From NCBI RefSeq assembly GCF_008000815.1, contig NZ_CP042806.1:5022001-5086000 (forward strand): 64,000 nucleotides of DNA. Direction: 5' to 3'. Of the stretch, positions 60,458 through 64,000 are shown piece by piece. The DNA comes from Terriglobus albidus (lineage in GTDB: Bacteria > Acidobacteriota > Terriglobia > Terriglobales > Acidobacteriaceae). Each line of letters starts with the position of its first letter. Positions within the stretch are counted from its first letter, which is position 1. Made by a program: the position numbers and the translations under genes. The notes beneath the pieces were generated by a model, which did no database searches, was not told where the DNA came from, and saw nothing but the letters and a program-made list of their open reading frames with translations.

Positions 60458-61098
60458 GTGCGGAGTTTACGTCGTTCGATCTTTCGACCATGGCGCCCGG
60501 CGGCGTCTATAAGCTACTGGCTTCCCTCGTCGTGCCGCGCCCCATCGCCTGGGTGGTCTCGCGGTCGACCAAGGGGCATCTGAACGCAGCGCCCTTCTCG
60601 TTCTTCAATATGCTTGCCTCCGACCCGCCAGTCGTCGGTGTTGGATTTGGAATGCACTCCACTGGAGCGGACAAGGATACCTACACCAACATCATTGAGA
60701 CCGAAGAGTTCACCGTTCACATCGTGACCGAAGAGACTGCCGAGGCGATGAATATCACGGCGGTGGAGGCTCCTCATCACGTCAATGAGATTGAGCTTGC
60801 CGGTCTGACGCTGGCTCCCGGCGTGGCTGTGAAGACCCCACGCATTCTGGAGTCGCCTGCTGCCCTGGAGTGCCGCCTGCTGCAGACCATCCAGCCTGGC
60901 CGAACAAGCAAGATCATCCTCGGTGAGGTTGTCTACGCTCACGTACTGACGAGCGCGTTCTCTGATCTGGAGAAGCTGAACATGGACGTCCATGCAATTC
61001 ACCAGATCGGCCGCATGCAGGGTGGCCTGGGCGGCGGTTATACACGCACGCGCGACACCTTCGATATCCCGCGGCCGGTGTGGAAAGAGCGGTCCTAG
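60454..61098 (+). CDS. Flavin reductase-like FMN-binding protein
   Basis: A 214-residue protein of the flavin_reduct (DIM6/NTAB) family. LVVPRPIAWVVSRSTKGHLNAAPFSFFNMLASDPPVVGVGFG is the FMN-binding segment, followed by TYTNIIETEEFTVHIVTEETAEAMNITA and IILGEVVYAHV. Members reduce flavins for partner monooxygenases or bind FMN as stand-alone oxidoreductases. Its ATG overlaps the stop of the GT51-like gene, so the two are co-translated although no functional link is evident. Confidence 0.88.
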   Translation: MSAEFTSFDLSTMAPGGVYKLLASLVVPRPIAWVVSRSTKGHLNAAPFSFFNMLASDPPVVGVGFGMHSTGADKDTYTNIIETEEFTVHIVTEETAEAMNITAVEAPHHVNEIELAGLTLAPGVAVKTPRILESPAALECRLLQTIQPGRTSKIILGEVVYAHVLTSAFSDLEKLNMDVHAIHQIGRMQGGLGGGYTRTRDTFDIPRPVWKERS

Positions 61099-61486
61099 TT
61101 ACTAGTTCCTGGTTGCTAGTTGCCTGAGCGCTTTGACAACCACGGAATTGGGTGCCCCATCCATCGCATCGCGATGGGTGGGAGGTCTCGCGAAGCGAGA
61201 TCTCTTTCCTAGCTTGGGCGATCGTAGGAAACGTATGGGTTGAGAAGCAGATTTCTCCGCTTCCTTTGGTCGCTACGAAATGACAACGAAAAAGACGGTT
61301 CGAGCTTCGCTCGAATAGTTCACCCCTGCGAACCATGTTCGCGGGGACCCCGATTGATGGGCACCCCGTGCACCGGTAAACACCCACCTCTCTCTCCCGG
61401 AGTTCTGAATTGGGAAGCGAAACTCGTTCCCCTGGCTCTTTCTGCCTGCGTTTCTGTCCTATCCCGCTACAGTACTGACAGCAACC
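61099..61486. other. Intergenic region with degenerate hairpin modules
   Basis: About 390 bases. It contains short inverted repeats of the same style as the other intergenic blocks: CCATCCATCGCATCGCGATGGGTGG (61156-61180), TCTCGCGAAGCGAGA (61187-61201), TTCGAGCTTCGCTCGAA (61301-61317) and GCGGGGACCCCGATTG (about 61340-61355). No gene is recognised. The promoter of the Ser/Gly lipoprotein should lie at its right end. Confidence 0.55.
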
Positions 61487-63136
61487 ATGCTTCTCCCCTC
61501 GTGTCCTGACATCCGCAAAAGCGGAGTGACCCTTGCTGTGTTTATGACAGTGCTCCTGGCCGGATGCGGCAGTGGAGGCTCGCTGAGCCTGCTCTCGGCA
61601 GCGGCTTCATCCAGCTCCGGAACGACGACCTCCGGGTCCTCTTCTGGCACATCGAACGGGACCAGCAGTTCGTCCTCGGGTAGTGGCAGCGCAAGTTCAG
61701 GAAGTTCCTCCGGCTCCAGCAGCTCCGGTTCAGGAACCGGAAGCTCTTCTTCAGGCTCCGGCAGCAGCTCTGGTTCAGATACGGGTAGCTCCTCTTCAGG
61801 CAGTGGCAGCACGGGTTCCGGAAGCTCCTCCGGCTCCGGCAGTAACACAGGGTCAGGGAGCGGCAGCTCTTCCGGCAGCAACACTCCCACCATCCTGCTC
61901 TCGCAGCCCTTCATCGGACAGACGACCGGCCAGAACGTCACGTACGTCGCTACGGCAACGGCCAATGCATGTAGTAAGGGCATCGCCTCGATGGGCGTTT
62001 ACGTGGATAACAAGCTCGTCTATGTCGTTCAGGGTGGCTCTCTCAATACGACTCTGTCGCTCACTCCTGGCTCTCACGACACTGTGGTGGAGGCGTCGGA
62101 TCTCTGCGGCAGCTCGTCGAAGCTGTCGGTTCCCATCACCGTCACGGCTAAGACTGAGGTCTGGGTCAACTCTCCGAGTGCAGGTAAATCGAGCACCGTG
62201 CCCGCCTTTGTAGCCTCCGCAACGACAACCTGCGCCTCCGGTATTGCGGCGATGGAGTTGTACGTGGATGGCCAGCTTATCGAGACCGAACAGGGCAATA
62301 CCCTCAACTATCAGGCCGCGCTGTCGCCCGGCGCACACCAGACCGTGGTGCTGTCCCGAGATAACTGTGGAGGCTCCGCTAAGACGCCTATCGATCTTGT
62401 GGTTGTAGGGCTATCGAATACCTTCACCAACCTGCAGGCAAGCCCCACATGGAATATGTCGGGTCAGAAGGCCCCGTACTACGACAACTGCGTCGACCAT
62501 ACTGAACCTGGAGCGTGCGACGGAGTCACCTACTCCTACAACCGGAATATTGCGTCGCCGTCGTTAACAGGATCTGCGACGCAGTTCAACCTTGGCGGCG
62601 CGCTGCCTTACTCTGACGTGCTCTTCTGGAATCACCTGATCGGAGCGTTTTCATCACAGAACCTTCCGGACATTGACCACAAGCTCATCGCAGCGACGAA
62701 GAACTTCACCTACGATGCCTACTTCTACGTCACCAGCTATGACGAAGTGCACACGCAGGCACTCGAATTCGATATCAACTGGTTTCTCAACTCCGCTGGC
62801 ATGACCTGGGGAACAGAGTGCCGGCTTCGCGGCGGTCACGTCTGGGCCTTATGGAACAACATCGATAAGAAGTGGGAGGCTACAGGCATCCCATGCGCCC
62901 CGATGAAGGATGCATGGAACCACGTCACCATCAGCGGAAAGCGCAACGACGACAACACGCTGACGTATCAGACCATCACGCTGAACGGGAAATCGGTTGT
63001 GTTGAACAAGACGATTGCTCCCTTCTGGGTGCCGGCCGACTGGTACGGAGTTACGGTGAATTACCAGATGGATGGCGATGAAAAGCAGACCTCCGTCAAG
63101 AGCTACGTCGACAAGTTCAGCTTCATGTTCTGGTAG
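61487..63136 (+). CDS. Ser/Gly-rich lipoprotein with two Ig-like repeats and a C-terminal lectin-like domain
   Basis: A 549-residue protein with a lipoprotein signal (VTLAVFMTVLLAGC, acylated Cys27). Residues 38-133 are a Ser/Gly tract of short units such as SGSGSSSG, a flexible stalk. Two tandem domains of about 90 residues follow, each with the same signature: GIASMGVYVDNKLVY ... LSLTPGSHDTVVEASDLCGSS and GIAAMELYVDGQLIE ... ALSPGAHQTVVLSRDNCGGS, Ig-like folds with conserved Cys pairs. The last 230 residues (SPTWNMSGQKAPYYDNCVDH ... ALEFDINWFLNSAGMTWGTECRLRG ... VDKFSFMFW) look like an uncharacterised jelly-roll domain. Probably surface exposed, perhaps carbohydrate binding. Confidence 0.8.
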   Translation: MLLPSCPDIRKSGVTLAVFMTVLLAGCGSGGSLSLLSAAASSSSGTTTSGSSSGTSNGTSSSSSGSGSASSGSSSGSSSSGSGTGSSSSGSGSSSGSDTGSSSSGSGSTGSGSSSGSGSNTGSGSGSSSGSNTPTILLSQPFIGQTTGQNVTYVATATANACSKGIASMGVYVDNKLVYVVQGGSLNTTLSLTPGSHDTVVEASDLCGSSSKLSVPITVTAKTEVWVNSPSAGKSSTVPAFVASATTTCASGIAAMELYVDGQLIETEQGNTLNYQAALSPGAHQTVVLSRDNCGGSAKTPIDLVVVGLSNTFTNLQASPTWNMSGQKAPYYDNCVDHTEPGACDGVTYSYNRNIASPSLTGSATQFNLGGALPYSDVLFWNHLIGAFSSQNLPDIDHKLIAATKNFTYDAYFYVTSYDEVHTQALEFDINWFLNSAGMTWGTECRLRGGHVWALWNNIDKKWEATGIPCAPMKDAWNHVTISGKRNDDNTLTYQTITLNGKSVVLNKTIAPFWVPADWYGVTVNYQMDGDEKQTSVKSYVDKFSFMFW

Positions 63137-63204
63137 CCCGATAACGCGAATCCAAGTCCAGAAACCGACAACAAGATTCGAGCGAAACTCGAAACGGGTG
63201 GGAG

Positions 63205-63343
63205 CCGTGGGCTTCTAGCCCACGGTCTATCGGCTCAAGATAGAAATGGGCTTTTAGCCCTGGGCTTTTTCCTAACGGACAGAGAAGGCCCAGGGCTAAA
63301 GCCATTTACTTTTACGCCTTTATCAGCGGGCTGAAGCCCGCTG
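63205..63343. repeat. Composite intergenic hairpin module, copy 2 (orientation B)
   Basis: CCGTGGGC-TTCTA-GCCCACGG (63205-63225), GGCTTTTAGCCCTGGGC with GCCCAGGGCTAAAGCC (63249-63265, 63288-63303) and CAGCGGGCT-GA-AGCCCGCTG (63324-63343), flanked by GGTGGGAG and CTCCCACC. It is the reverse of the module at 53609-53746, including the linker ATAAAGGCGTAAAAGTAAAT. The region 63137-63412 has no gene. Confidence 0.8.
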
Positions 63344-63412
63344 CTCCCACCCAGTTTCGGCTCTGCCCTGAGCGATCGACGACCAATCGAATTGTCGAAC
63401 GCATCCCAGTAA

Positions 63413-63970
63413 CTACTCGACATTCCCCGTTAGGTCCAGGCCGACAATCAGGCTCTTTGCGTCAAGTGTTATCTCCAGGACGGTGCCGTTCTGCCACTCC
63501 CAGTGCAGCAGCGTCGTCTGCGGACGCTTTCCGGGGGTGATAGTGACGCGAGAGCCGTAGGCGGCAAGCGCCTTCGATACAGGGTCACCCATACCGACTC
63601 CGCGGAATGTCGCACAACTGCCCGGTTCGGGTTTACTGACCGCAGGCTGATCCTCGGGCCGGGTGACCGTGGCCGAATAGGTCGTGCGCGCGCCTTTTGG
63701 GTCGGCGTAGCGTGAGAGCACGCGCACATGGCAGGCCGGCGTATCCCACTCCACCGACTCGTCTCCTCCACCCGAGCCGTTGGCGTCGTTTTCCATCATC
63801 ACGGCGTTCTTGTGCAGGTCGACGGGCAATTTATACCGGCCCGCCTGGATATCGACGCCCGCGAGTCTACGCTCCGCCAGCCCCGGAGTAGCGGTCGAGG
63901 CAGGCTTCTGCGCAAGGGCAGGGGTGACGCATAACGGCAGCAACAAGGCGCCGGAGGTTCGCAAACCCAC
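63413..63970 (-). CDS. Secreted hypothetical protein
   Basis: A 185-residue protein with a signal peptide (MGLRTSGALLLPLCVTPALAQ). The mature part reads AGVDIQAGRYKLPVDLHKNAVMMEND, ESVEWDTPACHVRVLSRYADPKGARTTYSATVT, CATFRGVGMGDPVSKALAAYGSRVTITPG and LLHWEWQNGTVLEITLDAKSLIVGLDLTGNVE. Two Cys may form a disulphide. The VGMGDPVSKALAAYG stretch recalls BamE/SmpA-like 'G.....v...lG' motifs, but I cannot assign a family. A TTG at 63994 is in frame; GTG 63970 is preferred because AAGGAG lies 10 bases upstream and the signal peptide begins there. Confidence 0.6.
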   Translation of the reverse strand: MGLRTSGALLLPLCVTPALAQKPASTATPGLAERRLAGVDIQAGRYKLPVDLHKNAVMMENDANGSGGGDESVEWDTPACHVRVLSRYADPKGARTTYSATVTRPEDQPAVSKPEPGSCATFRGVGMGDPVSKALAAYGSRVTITPGKRPQTTLLHWEWQNGTVLEITLDAKSLIVGLDLTGNVE

Positions 63971-64000
63971 AGATTCTTTACTCCTTCTTGGCAACCATAC

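Overview
The window looks like chromosome of an Acidobacteriota member, probably class Terriglobia (Terriglobus/Edaphobacter/Granulicella-like). This is inferred from the very large TonB-dependent receptor with an N-terminal carboxypeptidase-regulatory-like domain, the DUF5715 protein, Planctomycete-type cytochrome and DUF1801/DUF2141/DUF1772 proteins, high GC, and intergenic hairpin modules of the 'gggctttagccc / cagcgggctgaagcccgctg' kind. No rRNA, tRNA, CRISPR, prophage or transposase gene was seen.

Layout. 1-3.0 kb: tail of a DUF892 ferritin-like gene, a lone receiver-domain protein and an MGT-type glycosyltransferase. 3.3-7.1 kb: a GntR/FadR regulator followed by larA-larE-larB (nickel-pincer racemase and cofactor synthesis, without larC). 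7.3-10.0 kb: an XRE regulator, a small ORF and a TPR/HTH protein. 10.1-18.2 kb: a carbon-storage island with isocitrate lyase, the repressor PhaR, a phasin with a recognisable promoter/operator, a class III PHA synthase (phaE-phaC), and on the other strand phaA-phaB and another SDR. 18.6-26.3 kb: a tightly overlapping histidine-utilisation operon hutH-hutU-hutI-hutF followed by an M20 amidohydrolase that probably replaces HutG, divergent from an Lrp/AsnC regulator.

26.5-32.4 kb is accessory and partly decayed: a secreted SnoaL-like protein, a Tat-signal SDR, DUF2141, a gene whose two halves lie in opposite orientation, a LytS/LytTR two-component pair and a frameshifted tyrosine phosphatase. 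32.5-43.2 kb: a DprE1-like oxidase, a secreted GH5-like glycosidase, DUF1801, a CzcCBA/CusCBA-type RND efflux operon and a degenerate-GGDEF/EAL protein. 43.3-50.9 kb: thiL, an M23 peptidase, a secreted M28 peptidase and the TonB receptor, several closed by strong UUCG terminators. 50.9-64 kb: an MBL hydrolase, a DUF457 membrane protein, a DUF5715 protein, a cytochrome c lipoprotein, infC with an AUU start, a receiver domain fused to a histone-H1-like tail, an NmrA/DUF1772 pair opposite an AraC regulator, a GT51-like fragment, a flavin reductase, a Ser/Gly-rich lipoprotein and a secreted hypothetical protein.

The most striking observation is a family of roughly 115-bp elements with TA-flanked terminal inverted repeats (MITE-like). 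One full copy is intergenic. A second sits inside the signal-peptide codons of the cytochrome c lipoprotein and adds exactly 114 bp (38 codons) in frame. A 49-bp deletion derivative ends the Lrp gene. Other points of interest are the Fe-S-type LarE without larC, the in-frame tandem repeats in hutH and phaE, and the two composite hairpin modules in inverted orientation. All functional calls rest on reading motifs by eye; no database search was run.
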